From: Dehalococcoidia bacterium
GTDB taxonomy: Bacteria; Chloroflexota; Dehalococcoidia; GIF9; AB-539-J10
Assembly: GCA_030605665.1 (NCBI GenBank)
Contig: JAUWHW010000034.1
Coordinates: 1-46,140, forward strand
Length of the DNA stretch: 46,140 bases
Reading direction: 5' to 3'
In this document: positions 31,887 to 42,348 of the stretch, one piece after another
How positions within the stretch are numbered: position 1 is the stretch's first letter
How the letters are laid out: each line of letters starts with the position of its first letter
Position numbers and translations under genes: made by a program
Notes under the pieces: model-generated
Seen by the model: only the letters and a program-made list of their open reading frames with translations
Database searches by the model: none
Told to the model about the DNA's origin: nothing

Positions 31887-32498
31887 GTGGAACGTGTAAT
31901 CGCCTATGTCGATGGCTTTAATCTCTACTTTGGACTAAAATCCAAAGGTTGGCGTCGATACTATTGGTTGAATATCCAACTTCTGGTGCAGAATCTTTTA
32001 AAACCAAGCCAAACATTGCCTCTCACAAAGTATTTTACTTCAAGAATCAAATCTCCCCCTGATAAGCAAGAACGACAATCAACCTTTATCGAAGCTCTTG
32101 AAACTCTGAATGATTTTCAGATTTTCTATGGGAAGTATCAACTCAATCCACGCCGATGTCGTAACTGTGGCTTTGAGGATAAAGTGCCTAACGAGAAAAT
32201 GACCGATGTAAACATTGCTGTTGAAATTCTCAAAGATGCCTATGAGGATAAATTCGATGTCGCTTTACTCATCTCGGCAGATAGCGATTTAGTCCCTCCA
32301 GTCAAAGCATTGAAAGAATTGTTTCCCAACAAACGGATAGTCATCACATTTCCTCCCGCACACTATTCTGTTGACTTAGCCAATTCTGTTGATAAGAGTT
32401 TCGTTATTGGTCGTGGAACGCTTGCCAAAAGTCTTTTCCCAAAAGAGGTAAAGAAACAAGATGGCTTTATCCTACGGTGCCCACCTTCATGGAAGTAA
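31887..32498 (+). CDS. NYN-domain ribonuclease-like protein with zinc knuckle
   Basis: 203 residues from a GTG start. The NYN/PIN-like acids are at YVDGFNLYFGL (residue 8), KMTDVNIAVEIL and LLISADSDLVPPVKAL. RRCRNCGFEDKV (one CxxC) precedes the second motif. Such proteins resemble LabA/DUF88 and are likely metal-dependent RNases. A second NYN gene is at 35192. No partner toxin or antitoxin is seen. Confidence 0.85.
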   Translation: MERVIAYVDGFNLYFGLKSKGWRRYYWLNIQLLVQNLLKPSQTLPLTKYFTSRIKSPPDKQERQSTFIEALETLNDFQIFYGKYQLNPRRCRNCGFEDKVPNEKMTDVNIAVEILKDAYEDKFDVALLISADSDLVPPVKALKELFPNKRIVITFPPAHYSVDLANSVDKSFVIGRGTLAKSLFPKEVKKQDGFILRCPPSWK

Positions 32499-32522
32499 GG
32501 GACAAAAACGGCATACATGATT

Positions 32523-32554
32523 CAGCCCGTCAGCCCGTCAGCCCGTCAGCCCGT
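32523..32554 (+). repeat. Four tandem copies of CAGCCCGT
   Basis: Four perfect 8-bp units immediately after the NYN gene; slippage-prone. Confidence 0.85.
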
Positions 32555-32763
32555 TAATAACGCTGTGTTCCAGTCCTCGATAAAGATTCAAACTATCCTC
32601 AAACTTAACTGACTTGGTATAGTTCAGCACCATACCGAGGCTCTCCCAACCTCCTAGTCTCATAATTTATGAACATCCAGGCCAGCATGGTGTAGGTTAG
32701 GCAAAGGTTCTCCTGAAGGCATGAGATTGTATTTGAAGCTTTTTATTAACAGCAAATTGTTGC

Positions 32764-32906
32764 TCTGAGCCCTTCGCTTCCCGTCAATCTGACACTTCCT
32801 CCTGTCATTCTGAACGAAGTGAAGAATCCTTCGCTACGCTCAAGGCAGGCTCCGCAAAGCTATCTATTTAAGAGATTCTTCGCCCATAAGGCTCAGAATG
32901 ACAAAA
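32764..32906 (+). repeat. Dispersed intergenic repeat, copy upstream of tRNA-Leu
   Basis: GTCATTCTGAACGAAGTGAA, CGCTCAAGGCAGGCTCCGC and CTCAGAATGACAAAA words relate it to the other copies. Confidence 0.7.
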
Positions 32907-32998
32907 AAACGAGCTTCCTAAACAATCTTTGCATTTAAGCCCCAGTAGTTTGAGGCAAGTATTATAAAATGGTATTGTATTAGATGACTTTTATATCT

Positions 32999-33083
32999 GG
33001 GGGAGTGTCGGAATTGGCAGACGAGCATGACTTAGGATCATGTGCTGTAAGGCGTGGGGGTTCGAGTCCCCCCTTCCCCACCA
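32999..33083 (+). tRNA. tRNA-Leu (anticodon TAG)
   Basis: Acceptor GGGGGAG pairs with CTTCCCC (one G-U), the anticodon stem is CATGA/TCATG with loop CTTAGGA, the T-arm is GGGGG-TTCGAGT-CCCCC, a long variable arm is present and CCA is encoded at 33081-33083. Confidence 0.95.
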
Positions 33084-33217
33084 TGTGTTCTCTGTAAGCC
33101 AGCTACCTTGAGTAAGGTTATGGCAACCGCTGAGAGAGACAGTCTTCATTTGAGTTTTGCGCGAGATACATGCAGAAGCTGGGTAGGCTCGATGCTCGCA
33201 GAGTGAAGGAGGCGTGT

Positions 33218-33952
33218 ATGGAACCAAGGCCATTGCTCAGGTTATTAGTAGGAGCTGGATTGGGTTCTCGGCGGAGGTTGGCTGATACTATACGGCAGGG
33301 CAGAGTGCAGGTAAACGGTGAGGTAATACAGGATTTTTCGCACCCCGTGGATGTTGAAACAGATACTATTACAGTGGATGGGAAATCGCTTAGTTTGAGG
33401 CCTGAACCAACACTCTACCTGATGCTCAATAAACCTGCTGGTGTTCTCTCAACCACAAAAGATACCAGGGGCCGCAAGACAATCATAGACATTCTGCCCA
33501 AAAAATATCGTGGTCTAAGACTATATCCAGTGGGACGGCTGGATAAGAATAGCACGGGTTTATTGCTTCTAACCAACGATGGAGAGCTAACTTACCAGCT
33601 TACTCATCCCAAATTCGAGCATGAGAAGGGATACTTGGTTTTCATCAAAGACAAATTACAGTCCAGCGAGAAGGAGAAAATGGAGAAAGGTCTTCAGCTT
33701 GATGATGGCATGACCTATCCTGCCAGGATAAGGGAGGTAAAAGCGCACCATCCTTTTAATTACAGCATAACAATACACGAGGGTAGAAAACGGCAAGTGC
33801 GTCGTATGTTTGAGAAGCTCGGTCACCATGTGCTTGCCCTGAAGCGAGTTCGAGTAGGAGGTCTTAGTCTAGGTAAACTCAAGGAGGGACAGACGCGTGA
33901 GCTTACCGTTCAGGAGGTGAAGGCACTTTTACTTGGACGCTCCCGTCAATAG
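33218..33952 (+). CDS. rluB: RluB-type pseudouridine synthase (RsuA family)
   Basis: 244 residues from ATG 33218, preceded by AAGGAGG; an earlier in-frame start at 33170 would overlap the leader and lacks a signal. The N-terminal S4 domain (LLVGAGLGSRRRLADTIRQG) is followed by the catalytic motif YPVGRLDKNSTGLLLLTNDG with the nucleophilic Asp, and HEGRKRQVRRMFEKLGHHV. It is expected to modify 23S rRNA near position 2605; RluB versus RluE or RsuA is judged from length and motif only. Confidence 0.88.
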   Translation: MEPRPLLRLLVGAGLGSRRRLADTIRQGRVQVNGEVIQDFSHPVDVETDTITVDGKSLSLRPEPTLYLMLNKPAGVLSTTKDTRGRKTIIDILPKKYRGLRLYPVGRLDKNSTGLLLLTNDGELTYQLTHPKFEHEKGYLVFIKDKLQSSEKEKMEKGLQLDDGMTYPARIREVKAHHPFNYSITIHEGRKRQVRRMFEKLGHHVLALKRVRVGGLSLGKLKEGQTRELTVQEVKALLLGRSRQ

Positions 33953-34064
33953 AGTGTAGTAGTCCCAAAGTACGCGTGTATGTAGAGTGTAATTACAACG
34001 TTCGTGAATTCTTTGGTCAGGGAGAGTCCGTGAAAAGGTAAGGAAGTAAGATAAAAGTATTAAC

Positions 34065-35018
34065 ATGTCTAATTTTCGAACTCAATTAAAAGGTGGTTTT
34101 TTCACGGGGGTTAAAAAGGGGTGGAGCAGTTTTGTCTGGATATGCAAGATTATTATCCCTGTCTCCTTTGTGGTAGCTCTTCTTCAGTGGACTGGTTGGC
34201 TGAATCAACTAGATTTCCTATTAAATCCCTTAATGAGCCTGATCAATCTGCCCGCTGAAGCAGCGTTACCAATCATTACCGGCATATTAATAGGCCCCTA
34301 TGCGGTTATCGCTATCATAACAGTTGTTCCTTTTACTATAGAGCAGATGACATTGATTGTCATATTTAACCTGGTTGCTCACTCTCTTATTATGGAAGGA
34401 ATCTTTCAGCACAAATGTGGCATTAACGTTATTAACATAACTCTGATTCGTATTACTGCAGCTATTTTAACTGTACTCATTGTTTCCCAATTTTTTGGTG
34501 ATACCAGTCAGAGTGTTGTTGTACCAGCCGATTTTGCAGTTCACACTCCGTTTAGTGAGGTTCTGAAAGTCTGGACTACTGGTATGGTAGGTTTGTCCAT
34601 CAAAATTTTTGTGATAGTCATGATTGTTATGATTGCGTTAGAGTCCTCAAGATCTCTGGGATGGACAGAACACTTAGTCAAATTTTCCAAGCCTTTACTG
34701 AGAATTCTTGGACTTTCAGACCGAACAGCAGTGATGTGGGTATCTGCTGTCATGTTTGGCCTAGTTTACAGCGGAGCTGTTATTTTAGAAGAGACTAAAA
34801 ACGGAGACCTGCCGAAGGAAGAACTGGAACATCTTCATATTTCTATTGGTATCAATCATTCTATGGTGGAAGACCCTGCCCTTTTCGCCGTATTAGGGTT
34901 GAACGTTTTCTGGTTATTGGTGCCCCGGTTTATTATGGCCATCATAGCGGTTCAGTCCTACCGTGCTATAAAATATCTTAGGAGCAAATTACTTCACCAT
35001 CGTAATTATCTCCTTTAG
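34065..35018 (+). CDS. Nucleoside-recognition (Gate) domain membrane protein
   Basis: 317 residues with about eight helices. Two Gate-domain halves can be seen: ILIGPYAVIAIITVVPFTIEQ and, near residue 230, SAVMFGLVYSGAVILEE. The latter, with INHSMVEDPALFAVLG, fits SpmA/SpmB or nucleoside-recognition proteins. Substrate unknown. Single gene, plus strand. Confidence 0.8.
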   Translation: MSNFRTQLKGGFFTGVKKGWSSFVWICKIIIPVSFVVALLQWTGWLNQLDFLLNPLMSLINLPAEAALPIITGILIGPYAVIAIITVVPFTIEQMTLIVIFNLVAHSLIMEGIFQHKCGINVINITLIRITAAILTVLIVSQFFGDTSQSVVVPADFAVHTPFSEVLKVWTTGMVGLSIKIFVIVMIVMIALESSRSLGWTEHLVKFSKPLLRILGLSDRTAVMWVSAVMFGLVYSGAVILEETKNGDLPKEELEHLHISIGINHSMVEDPALFAVLGLNVFWLLVPRFIMAIIAVQSYRAIKYLRSKLLHHRNYLL

Positions 35019-35191
35019 AAGTAGGTGAAGCTCCCCAGCCAGAACCATTGCACATTTTTTAAAGCACTAACATTGGTAAAGCAATTTATCAACTTGGGAA
35101 AGGTGAAATAAGAAGACTCACTGGTGTATAATGAGTCACAGAAGCGTGTAGATAACGTTAAAAGCTATTAAGTCATCTCAAGGAGAAAGTC

Positions 35192-35755
35192 ATGGAAGAT
35201 AGGATTGCAATCTTCATAGATGGGAGCAATTTGTATCATGCTCTGCAAGCCAATTTTAAGCGCCATAACCTCAACTTTGCAGAGTTTGCCAGTAAGCTCA
35301 CTGGTTCAAGACACTTATTCCGAACATATTATTACAACATCCTGCAGGATCCAATTCGATGGCCTGATGCTTACCGCGAACAACAGGAGTTCCTTGATAT
35401 CCTTCGTAAGACACCATATCTGGAGGTTCGACTAGGGAGTACCAAAATGGCACAAGGGGGGCCTGTTGAAAAAGGCATAGATATCACGTTAGCCACAGAT
35501 ATGCTGCATTTCGCCTGGAGAAATCTTTACGATGTGGCAGTGCTGGTGAGCGGGGACTCTGATTTCGCTTATGCTCTTCAAGCTGTGAAGAACATGGGCA
35601 AGCATGTCGAGGTAGCCTATTTTGAAAGAAGCATATCCAGAGACCTCTTGGATGTAGCAGATAACCGACACCTACTGAACCGAAATTTCTTCAAGGGTTT
35701 GTGGTCAGGTAAACGCCGTACTAAACGTAAAGGAATAACTGAAGAAGAAACATAA
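35192..35755 (+). CDS. NYN-domain (LabA/DUF88-like) protein
   Basis: 187 residues. IAIFIDGSNLYHALQ, KGIDITLATDMLHFAW and AVLVSGDSDFAYALQAVKNM give the three acidic motifs of a PIN/NYN RNase fold. The C-terminus is basic (GKRRTKRK). Start has AAGGAG upstream. Probably an RNase; target unknown. About 3.3 kb from the other NYN gene. Confidence 0.88.
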   Translation: MEDRIAIFIDGSNLYHALQANFKRHNLNFAEFASKLTGSRHLFRTYYYNILQDPIRWPDAYREQQEFLDILRKTPYLEVRLGSTKMAQGGPVEKGIDITLATDMLHFAWRNLYDVAVLVSGDSDFAYALQAVKNMGKHVEVAYFERSISRDLLDVADNRHLLNRNFFKGLWSGKRRTKRKGITEEET

Positions 35756-35863
35756 CTTCTTACTGGGCTTATAAACCTAGTGTATACCTGATAGTTTGAA
35801 TTTGCCGAATGAGATAAGCAGACCCCACAGAAGTTTATTAAATGTGGCAAATTAGGGATAAGC

Positions 35864-36529
35864 ATGGCTAAAGATTATTATCAAATTCTAGGAGTACCAA
35901 GAAATGCCTCAGAGGAGGAGATTAAAAAAGCCTACAGAAAACTGGCCATGCAATACCATCCAGACCGCAACCCAAGAAGAGAAAAATGGGCTAATGAAAA
36001 GTTCAAGGAGATAAACGAAGCCTACGCAGTCCTCGGAGAACCTCAAAAAAGAAGGCAATACGACCAATTCGGCACAGTGGGCAACGTTGGTGACATTTTT
36101 GGAAGCCCCTTTACCAGGACAACTTTCGAGGATATGATGAAAGACTTTGGCGGAGCCGGTCTTGGATTTGATTTCCTGGACAACATATTTGGCGATTTCT
36201 TAAGGGACAAGGGGGTTTCGTTCTCCTTTAGAAATTTCGCCAGGCCAGGAGGAGTAAGATTTAAAGCCCGGCCAGGGGGAAGGATTAATCTGGATGAGAT
36301 ATTTGGCCAAACTCAGAGAGCCCAACGCCAAGACATCCACTACGAACTTCTAATTACACCAATAGAGGCTTCCCAGGGGACAGTAAAATTACTGAGAAGA
36401 AAGGGGGGAAGACTGGAAGTGAAGATCCCCCCAGGAGTAAAAACGGGCAGCGTGGTTAGATTAACTGATGCCCGTCGTATAACTGACAGCCAACCTGGAG
36501 ATATCTTAATCCGAATTAAAGTGAGATGA
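35864..36529 (+). CDS. Short DnaJ-type co-chaperone lacking the zinc finger
   Basis: 221 residues. J domain with [20 protein letters not shown] and HPD in YHPDRNP (residues about 32-36), then a Gly/Phe-rich region and one C-terminal beta domain ([28 protein letters not shown]). The cysteine zinc module and the second C-terminal domain are missing, so it is DnaJ-like/CbpA-type or truncated. Its tail overlaps the convergent isochorismatase remnant by 14 bp. Confidence 0.85.
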   Translation: MAKDYYQILGVPRNASEEEIKKAYRKLAMQYHPDRNPRREKWANEKFKEINEAYAVLGEPQKRRQYDQFGTVGNVGDIFGSPFTRTTFEDMMKDFGGAGLGFDFLDNIFGDFLRDKGVSFSFRNFARPGGVRFKARPGGRINLDEIFGQTQRAQRQDIHYELLITPIEASQGTVKLLRRKGGRLEVKIPPGVKTGSVVRLTDARRITDSQPGDILIRIKVR

Positions 36530-36797
36530 AAGCTTGCCTCTGCTTCACCAAAGGGGGCATGAATTTAAATTCAGCGGTATCCGCTCGTTTAAGCAGTTGG
36601 GAGATTATGGCTTCTGTGCTAGTTACCACTCTGCCAGCTTGCCTAACCTTTTTTAGCCCCAGCCCCAAATCCGATTTATGACGGGAACAGACAGCATCTC
36701 TTACCAGGCTAACTTCATAACCATCGGCTAGTAAATCCAAAACAGCCTGTAATGCACATACATGTGTTTCGACATCAGTTAAGATGAGATGTCTAAC
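36516..36797 (-). pseudogene. Truncated isochorismatase-family hydrolase (C-terminal part)
   Basis: The frame read from just after the rpsI stop gives ILTDVETHVCALQAVLDLLA (nucleophilic Cys in THVC), then YEVSLVRDAVCSR and RQAGRVVTSTEAIISQLLKR, the C-terminal half of an isochorismatase fold. The N-terminal Asp and Lys residues are absent. An ATG at 36740 lies after the catalytic Cys, so any product would be inactive. It begins directly at the rpsI terminus, suggesting a deletion joined here. Confidence 0.75.
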
Positions 36798-36815
36798 CCG
36801 AATGAAAATCTGAAT

Positions 36816-37211
36816 TCAGCGTTTGGTAAATTGCGGTGCCTTACGAGCCCGTTTAAGGCCATATTTCTTGCGCTCTTTAATCCTTGCATCTCGGGTAAGC
36901 AAGCCTTCTTTGCGTAACATGGGTTTAAATAGCTCATTTTCCTTGGCCAGAGCTCGGGCAATACCATGACGAATAGCTCCTGCTTGGCCATTCACTCCCC
37001 CACCCTTCACCTTTACCGTAACACGAAATTTGCCCATGGTATCAGTGGCTGAGAAAGGAGATTCGATCATACGACGATGTTCAAGGCGAGGGAAAACCTC
37101 TTCATAGCGTCTATCATCAATCGTTATCCCTCCATCCCCTGGAAAAAGCCTAACTTGCGCTATAGCACACTTGCGCTTACCTGTTGCCCAGATATATTTT
37201 TCAGCGCTCAT
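36816..37211 (-). CDS. rpsI: 30S ribosomal protein S9
   Basis: 131 residues. [20 protein letters not shown] at the start, [19 protein letters not shown] and the C-terminal [14 protein letters not shown] tail, which reaches the P-site tRNA. Its start overlaps the rplM stop by four bases; it is the last ribosomal gene of the operon. Confidence 0.97.
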   Translation of the reverse strand: MSAEKYIWATGKRKCAIAQVRLFPGDGGITIDDRRYEEVFPRLEHRRMIESPFSATDTMGKFRVTVKVKGGGVNGQAGAIRHGIARALAKENELFKPMLRKEGLLTRDARIKERKKYGLKRARKAPQFTKR

Positions 37212-37642
37212 GGCTTATCACCCTTCCTTTCTCCGACTTGGGCATGATGAGGATGTTCACTCCCGGGATAAACTTTAAGTTTCCTAAACATAGCTCTGCC
37301 TAAACTATTATGGGGTAACATGCCCTTGACAGCAAGTTCAACAACACGAGTAGGATGACTACTAAACACTTCTTTAAAAGTTGGGCTCTTTAAGCCACCG
37401 GGATATCCAGTATGTCTATAGTAAATCTTCTGCTCAGCTTTCTTCCCAGACACCCTTATTTTAGCAGCATTAATCACCACAACATAGTCACCCGTATCAA
37501 GATGCGGAGTATAAATTGGCTTGTGTTTACCCACAAGCAAGCTGGCTACCTGAGATGCCAACCTGCCCAAGATTTTTCCCGAGGCATCAACTACCTGCCA
37601 TTCTCGCTTAATATCCTTAGCCTTAGGGCTATAAGTTTTCAC
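37208..37642 (-). CDS. rplM: 50S ribosomal protein L13
   Basis: 144 residues from GTG 37642 ([15 protein letters not shown]), with GGAGG six bases upstream inside the truA end. An upstream in-frame start at 37693 would add 17 residues not found in the family. [14 protein letters not shown] and [20 protein letters not shown] are typical. Confidence 0.95.
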   Translation of the reverse strand: MKTYSPKAKDIKREWQVVDASGKILGRLASQVASLLVGKHKPIYTPHLDTGDYVVVINAAKIRVSGKKAEQKIYYRHTGYPGGLKSPTFKEVFSSHPTRVVELAVKGMLPHNSLGRAMFRKLKVYPGSEHPHHAQVGERKGDKP

Positions 37643-38402
37643 CTTCGCCTCCAAGAAGTTTAGAGTAATTGACCTTGGTAAGCCATAACCCACGAGCAGG
37701 AGCTGTCGGACTGGCTAAGCCCAAGCTCCTTGCCTCCATAATATCATAGAAATCCTCAACACCAATTTTACCTAGACCTAACTTGAGCAAGAGTCCCACT
37801 GTATTGCGCACCTGATGCGGCAAAAAGGAATTAGCTTCTATATGAAAAATAACGAAATCTTCCCTTTTGTTAATCTTCGCCTCGTAAACATTGCGCACCG
37901 TTCTTCTTATGTCATCTAAAGAAGTGGCAAAGGAGATAAAATCATGCTCGCCTTGCATAAGCTGGCATGCCTTGCTCATCGCTTCAATATCTAGCATTTG
38001 GGGCATAAATAGAGCAAACATTTTGCTGAACGGCGACCTAGTGGTACTATTTAAGATATAATAACAATATTCCCGGCTTAAGGCATCACGCCTGACATTA
38101 AAATCACTGCTCACCCTGTAAGCTTCTTTGACGGCGATATCACCGGGTAAGTAATAGTTCAGTGCTTTAACCAATGTCATCGTACTCAATGTAGACTTGG
38201 CCCAAAAACTTACCACTTGACCTTTAGCATGCACACCAGCATCAGTCCTACTAGCTGCCGCGACTCTGCTGCTTTGTCCACAAAGCTTTTTTATAGCCTG
38301 CTCCAACTCAGCCTGAATAGTAGGTAAGCCAACTTGCCATTGAAAGCCGTGATACCGTGTGCCATCATATTCTACGACTAAAACAACTTGAGCAAACCTC
38401 AC
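37629..38402 (-). CDS. truA: tRNA pseudouridine(38-40) synthase
   Basis: 257 residues. [14 protein letters not shown], catalytic Asp in [19 protein letters not shown] and [19 protein letters not shown]. It modifies the anticodon stem-loop. Its start overlaps rplQ by four bases. Confidence 0.96.
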   Translation of the reverse strand: MRFAQVVLVVEYDGTRYHGFQWQVGLPTIQAELEQAIKKLCGQSSRVAAASRTDAGVHAKGQVVSFWAKSTLSTMTLVKALNYYLPGDIAVKEAYRVSSDFNVRRDALSREYCYYILNSTTRSPFSKMFALFMPQMLDIEAMSKACQLMQGEHDFISFATSLDDIRRTVRNVYEAKINKREDFVIFHIEANSFLPHQVRNTVGLLLKLGLGKIGVEDFYDIMEARSLGLASPTAPARGLWLTKVNYSKLLGGEGENL

Positions 38403-38755
38403 CGCTTAACCAGTTCAATTTGAGTCATAGGTGCATTATCACCGCGACGAGGTCCTAACTTCATCAATCGTGTATAGCCTCCTGCTCGATCGTAATACTC
38501 TGGGGCAATCTCGTCAAAGAGCTTTTTAACCACCTTCTTACTAGTAATAAAAGTTAACGCTCGCCGCCTTGAAGCAAGGCTACCATCTTTTCCCAAGGTA
38601 ATCACCTTTTCAGCTAAGCTTCGAATTTCTTTAGCTTTAGCTTCAGTAGTGACAATCCTCTCATGAGCCAAAAGAGCGGTTACCTGATTTCGGTATAGCG
38701 CCCAGCGGTGATGGGTAGGTCTACCTAATTTCCGTTGAGCTAGCCGATGCCTCAC
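38399..38755 (-). CDS. rplQ: 50S ribosomal protein L17
   Basis: 118 residues: [20 protein letters not shown], then [20 protein letters not shown] and [19 protein letters not shown]. Overlaps rpoA by four bases, as usual for this pair. Confidence 0.97.
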   Translation of the reverse strand: MRHRLAQRKLGRPTHHRWALYRNQVTALLAHERIVTTEAKAKEIRSLAEKVITLGKDGSLASRRRALTFITSKKVVKKLFDEIAPEYYDRAGGYTRLMKLGPRRGDNAPMTQIELVKR

Positions 38756-39696
38756 TTCTTACGCTCCTTCGTCTTAAAACCAATAGGAAAACCTAATTTT
38801 GCCATTAGTTCCTCCACCTCTTTTCGAGACTTTTCCCCAAAGCCGGGTAACGGTGGCAAACCTTCCCTAGTCTTTTCTACAAGTTGCCCCAAATTCAAAA
38901 TACCACCCTTCCCTAAACTATTGCAAACGCGAGTTGATAAACCTAGCTCTTCCAAGGTGGTATTATATTGGTCAGGTGAAATTAGCACACCGCCGACTAA
39001 CCCTGCCTGCTCCGCTACTAGAATTTCAAGCTCCTTAAAAGAGCTGAGTTGATTAATTAGAATACCGGCACTTTGACTAACTGCTTCCCATGGACAAATG
39101 GTGCCATCAGTCCAGACCTCTAAGATCAGCTTTTCTGGGCTTCTTTCTTCCCCAGGTTTAATAGACTCTACTGAGAAATTTACTTTGCGTACCGGGGAGA
39201 AGATAGCGTCTACTGGCAGTGCCCCCACAGGCAAGCCATCGGCCCATTTAGCAGGCTCATAACCCTTCCCTAACTCTACATTAAACTCAGCATAAAGTTT
39301 GGCTTGGGCAGAATCCAAGGTAGCTAAGTAAAGCTCAGGATTAGCAATTTGAAAGTCCGCCGTTTGTTTAATATCAGCAGCACAAACTTTACCCTCGCCT
39401 TCTACTTCCAGAATCAACTTGCTTGGCTGATGGGAAAGAGGTCGAAGCCTTAACTCCTTAACATTCTGTAGGAATTCAATGGCATCCTCCTTGATGTAAG
39501 GAATAGTAGAAAATTCATGCTGGATTCCCTCAATCTTGACCCATGTTACAGCAGCGCCAGGCAAAGAACTGAAGAGTACACGGCGCAGGGCATTACCTAG
39601 GGTAACACCAAACCCCTGCTCTAAAGGTTCAGCAAGAAAACGCCCATAATTACCAGCGCCTTCAACACACTTTACGCTTGGTATAGATAGCTCCAA
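38752..39696 (-). CDS. rpoA: RNA polymerase alpha subunit
   Basis: 314 residues. N-terminal assembly domain with [20 protein letters not shown] and [15 protein letters not shown]-terminal domain with [17 protein letters not shown] and the helix-hairpin-helix region [15 protein letters not shown] that binds UP elements and activators. Complete length. Starts 21 bp after rpsD. Confidence 0.97.
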   Translation of the reverse strand: MELSIPSVKCVEGAGNYGRFLAEPLEQGFGVTLGNALRRVLFSSLPGAAVTWVKIEGIQHEFSTIPYIKEDAIEFLQNVKELRLRPLSHQPSKLILEVEGEGKVCAADIKQTADFQIANPELYLATLDSAQAKLYAEFNVELGKGYEPAKWADGLPVGALPVDAIFSPVRKVNFSVESIKPGEERSPEKLILEVWTDGTICPWEAVSQSAGILINQLSSFKELEILVAEQAGLVGGVLISPDQYNTTLEELGLSTRVCNSLGKGGILNLGQLVEKTREGLPPLPGFGEKSRKEVEELMAKLGFPIGFKTKERKK

Positions 39697-39717
39697 CAGT
39701 AAAGGACCTCCTCCATT

Positions 39718-40347
39718 TCATCTTGAATAATACTCAACGATGCTTTTCTCATCAAATTTAGGATCAATGTCCCCTCTACCGGGTAAAGCTAGAACCCTGC
39801 CCGTCATTCTTTCTTCATCTAAACTTAGCCAGCCAGGGGTAGCCTTCCCCTTAATTTTCTCCACTAACCCTTGATAGTATTCAGTCCTTTTGCTAGTTTC
39901 TTGCCACTTAATAACGTCTCCCGATTTTATTAGACAGGAGGGTATATTTACTCTGCGCTCATTAACTAAGATATGACCATGCCGCACTACTTGCCTGGCC
40001 TGAGCACGTGAATCAGCAAAACCTAAACGGTAAACCACGTTATCCAATCGCCTCTCCAGCAATATCAACAGGTTTTCCCCACCGACGCCGGGGATCTTCA
40101 TTGCCTCAGTGAAAAAGCGGCGAAATTGCCGTTCCAGAATCCCGTAGCTAAAACGAACCTTCTGCTTCTCCCGCAATTGAAGCCCATAAAGTGAAATTCT
40201 ACGCCGCCGCGTCAAGGAATGTGCCCCCGAACGAATATTCCTCCTCTCCAAAGGACATTTAGGCGTAAAACATCTCTCTCCTTTGAGCATTAGCTTCTCG
40301 CCAAGATAACGGCACAAGCGACAAGCAGGTCCTGTGTACCTTGCCAC
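39718..40347 (-). CDS. rpsD: 30S ribosomal protein S4 (zinc-binding type)
   Basis: 209 residues from GTG 40347 ([19 protein letters not shown]), one base after the rpsK stop; an upstream start at 40383 would overlap rpsK and add residues alien to S4. Cys motif CRLC…CFTPKC marks the zinc form. S4 domain: [20 protein letters not shown]. Confidence 0.95.
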   Translation of the reverse strand: MARYTGPACRLCRYLGEKLMLKGERCFTPKCPLERRNIRSGAHSLTRRRRISLYGLQLREKQKVRFSYGILERQFRRFFTEAMKIPGVGGENLLILLERRLDNVVYRLGFADSRAQARQVVRHGHILVNERRVNIPSCLIKSGDVIKWQETSKRTEYYQGLVEKIKGKATPGWLSLDEERMTGRVLALPGRGDIDPKFDEKSIVEYYSR

Positions 40348-40348
40348 G

Positions 40349-40741
40349 TCACACCCTTCTTCTTCCGCGAGGACGACAGCCATTATGAGGGATAGGAGTC
40401 ACATCTCTGATACCGGTAACAGTAAGGCCACAGGCCTGCAATGTACGGATAGCTGCTTCGCGCCCACTTCCAGGACCTTTAACATAAACTTCAACTTGAC
40501 GTAAACCACCACTGGCTGCTTGCCTCGCTGCCTCTCGAGCGGCTAATTGGGCGGCGTAAGGGGTACCCTTCCTAGAACCCTTAAATCCGGCAGCGCCTGA
40601 ACTTCCCCAGGCTATAACATTGCCCTCCATGTCAGTAATAGTAACAATAGTATTATTAAAGGTAGATTGAATATAAACCCTACCTTCGCTAACCCCCCTG
40701 CGTATCTTCCTTCCTCTTTTAGCCCCTTTCTTCTTTGGCAT
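40349..40741 (-). CDS. rpsK: 30S ribosomal protein S11
   Basis: 130 residues. [35 protein letters not shown] and the C-terminal [12 protein letters not shown] are standard. Confidence 0.97.
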   Translation of the reverse strand: MPKKKGAKRGRKIRRGVSEGRVYIQSTFNNTIVTITDMEGNVIAWGSSGAAGFKGSRKGTPYAAQLAAREAARQAASGGLRQVEVYVKGPGSGREAAIRTLQACGLTVTGIRDVTPIPHNGCRPRGRRRV

Positions 40742-40759
40742 TTATTAAGCATGACCTCC

Positions 40760-41149
40760 TTACTTCTTAGCTACGCCACGCCTTTGACCTCTGCCAGCCA
40801 CTGTTTTCCTTGCCCCTTTTTTAGTACGAGCATTAGTGCGCGTCCTCTGCCCATGAACTGGTAAGTTCATGCGATGCTTCATCCCTCGCGTACAACCAAT
40901 GTCAATAAGCCGTTTTATATTAAACTGAACCTCCCTCCTGAGGTCACCTTCTACCTTATACTGCTTGTCGATAACACTATGCAGTTGGCCAACTTGTTCC
41001 TCAGCAAGATCTTTAACCCTGATGCTGGGGTCAACTCCAACAGTAGCTAAAATCCGCTGACTCGATGTCAAGCCAATACCATAAATGTATTGCAAAGCTA
41101 CTCTAATCGGCTTATCTTTGGGAAGATCTACACCAGCAATACGCGCCAT
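40760..41149 (-). CDS. rpsM: 30S ribosomal protein S13
   Basis: 129 residues. [34 protein letters not shown] and the basic tail [16 protein letters not shown]. Located after rpmJ, a common order. Confidence 0.97.
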   Translation of the reverse strand: MARIAGVDLPKDKPIRVALQYIYGIGLTSSQRILATVGVDPSIRVKDLAEEQVGQLHSVIDKQYKVEGDLRREVQFNIKRLIDIGCTRGMKHRMNLPVHGQRTRTNARTKKGARKTVAGRGQRRGVAKK

Positions 41150-41203
41150 TATCTATTTCCCTCACCGCATCCAAGAAAGTGCACCGCATTTCCTTGGGTG
41201 GAA

Positions 41204-41317
41204 TTAACCTTGCCTCTGTTTATGCCTTGGATTCTCACAGATGACTCTAACAACACCTTTCCTTCTAATAATCTTGCACTTATTACAGCGACGCTTAACC
41301 GAAGCACTTACCTTCAT
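41204..41317 (-). CDS. rpmJ: 50S ribosomal protein L36
   Basis: 37 residues from ATG 41317: [35 protein letters not shown]. The four zinc ligands C11, C14, C27 and H32 are present, the zinc-binding type. Small gene between infA and rpsM. Confidence 0.96.
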   Translation of the reverse strand: MKVSASVKRRCNKCKIIRRKGVVRVICENPRHKQRQG

Positions 41318-41382
41318 TTCTAACCACCAAAACAAAACTCTGCTATGATAAACTTTCCTGGTCGCCTTGTCAAAGGTAGAAA

Positions 41383-41601
41383 TTACTTAAGCCGATAGGT
41401 AACTCTGCCGCGACTCAAATCATAAGGAGAAAGCTCCACTAAAACCCTATCTCCAGGCACAATCTTAATATAATGCTTCCTCATCCTCACTGAAATATGT
41501 GCCAATACTATGTGACCATTAGTTAATTCAACACGAAACATAGTGTTAGGTAAACATACAATTACTTTGCCCTCAACCTCTATCCTTTCTTTTTTAGCCA
41601 T
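41383..41601 (-). CDS. infA: Translation initiation factor IF-1
   Basis: 72 residues, S1/OB fold: [39 protein letters not shown] and [18 protein letters not shown]. Stands between map and rpmJ. Confidence 0.96.
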   Translation of the reverse strand: MAKKERIEVEGKVIVCLPNTMFRVELTNGHIVLAHISVRMRKHYIKIVPGDRVLVELSPYDLSRGRVTYRLK

Positions 41602-41609
41602 GCTCTTCT

Positions 41610-42347
41610 TTAAGCAAGTATCTCAGCTTCGCCATCAGTAATAGCAATAGTATGTTCAAAGTGCGCTGAAAGACTTCCATCGGCCGTTAGTACTGTCCAT
41701 TGGTTGGGAGCTAATCTAGTACGCCAATCCCCAGTATTGACCATAGGCTCAATAGCCAAAGTCATGCCCTGGCGGAGTAAAGGCCCTTTGCCAGAGGCAA
41801 AGTTTGGTATCTGCGGTTCTTCATGTAATTCCTTACCCACTCCATGCCCTGTATATTCTCTAACCACGGAAAGCCCTCTTGATTCAACGTAACCTTGAAC
41901 AGCAGCTGAAATATCTCCAATATATGCGCTACAGTTAGCTTGAGCAATACCAGCCTTCAAGCTACCTTCAGTAACCGCTATAAGCTCTTTAGCTTGATTA
42001 CATATCTTGCCTACACCAATCGTTATAGCAGCATCTGTGTGAAAGCCACTATAAATGACCCCCGCATCCAAGGAAACAATATCTCCTTCCTTTAATATAC
42101 GCTCGCCAGGAATGCCATGGACTACCTCATCATTAACAGAAACACATAGATTAGCAGGGAAACCTTGATAATTCTTGAAAGAAGGCTTAACTCCCCTTTT
42201 TTGTGATTCTTCAGCCATAACTGTATCTAGCCAACGAGTTTTAATCCCCGGTTTTATTTCCATTCTTAATTTATCCAAAATAGCTACTAGAATCTTGCCG
42301 CATTGTCGCATAATTGTTATTTCCTCAGGAGACCTTATTATTATCAT
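41610..42347 (-). CDS. map: Methionine aminopeptidase, type I
   Basis: 245 residues from ATG 42347 ([17 protein letters not shown]); a GTG at 42356 is an alternative start and would overlap adk. Metal ligands lie in [45 protein letters not shown] and FEHTIAIT. Removes initiator Met; cotranscribed with adk and secY. Confidence 0.95.
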   Translation of the reverse strand: MIIIRSPEEITIMRQCGKILVAILDKLRMEIKPGIKTRWLDTVMAEESQKRGVKPSFKNYQGFPANLCVSVNDEVVHGIPGERILKEGDIVSLDAGVIYSGFHTDAAITIGVGKICNQAKELIAVTEGSLKAGIAQANCSAYIGDISAAVQGYVESRGLSVVREYTGHGVGKELHEEPQIPNFASGKGPLLRQGMTLAIEPMVNTGDWRTRLAPNQWTVLTADGSLSAHFEHTIAITDGEAEILA

Positions 42348-42348
42348 C

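Larger units (their letters stand above)
32499..32998. other. Intergenic region with repeats
   Basis: About 500 bp with no gene. It holds an 8-bp tandem repeat, a dispersed repeat copy and probably the tRNA-Leu promoter (TTGAGG near 32949, TATTGT near 32972). Confidence 0.5.

Noticed and set aside
37643..37693. Longer L13 start at 37693
   Set aside because: The GTG at 37642 has the ribosome binding site and matches the family N-terminus; the extension lies inside truA.
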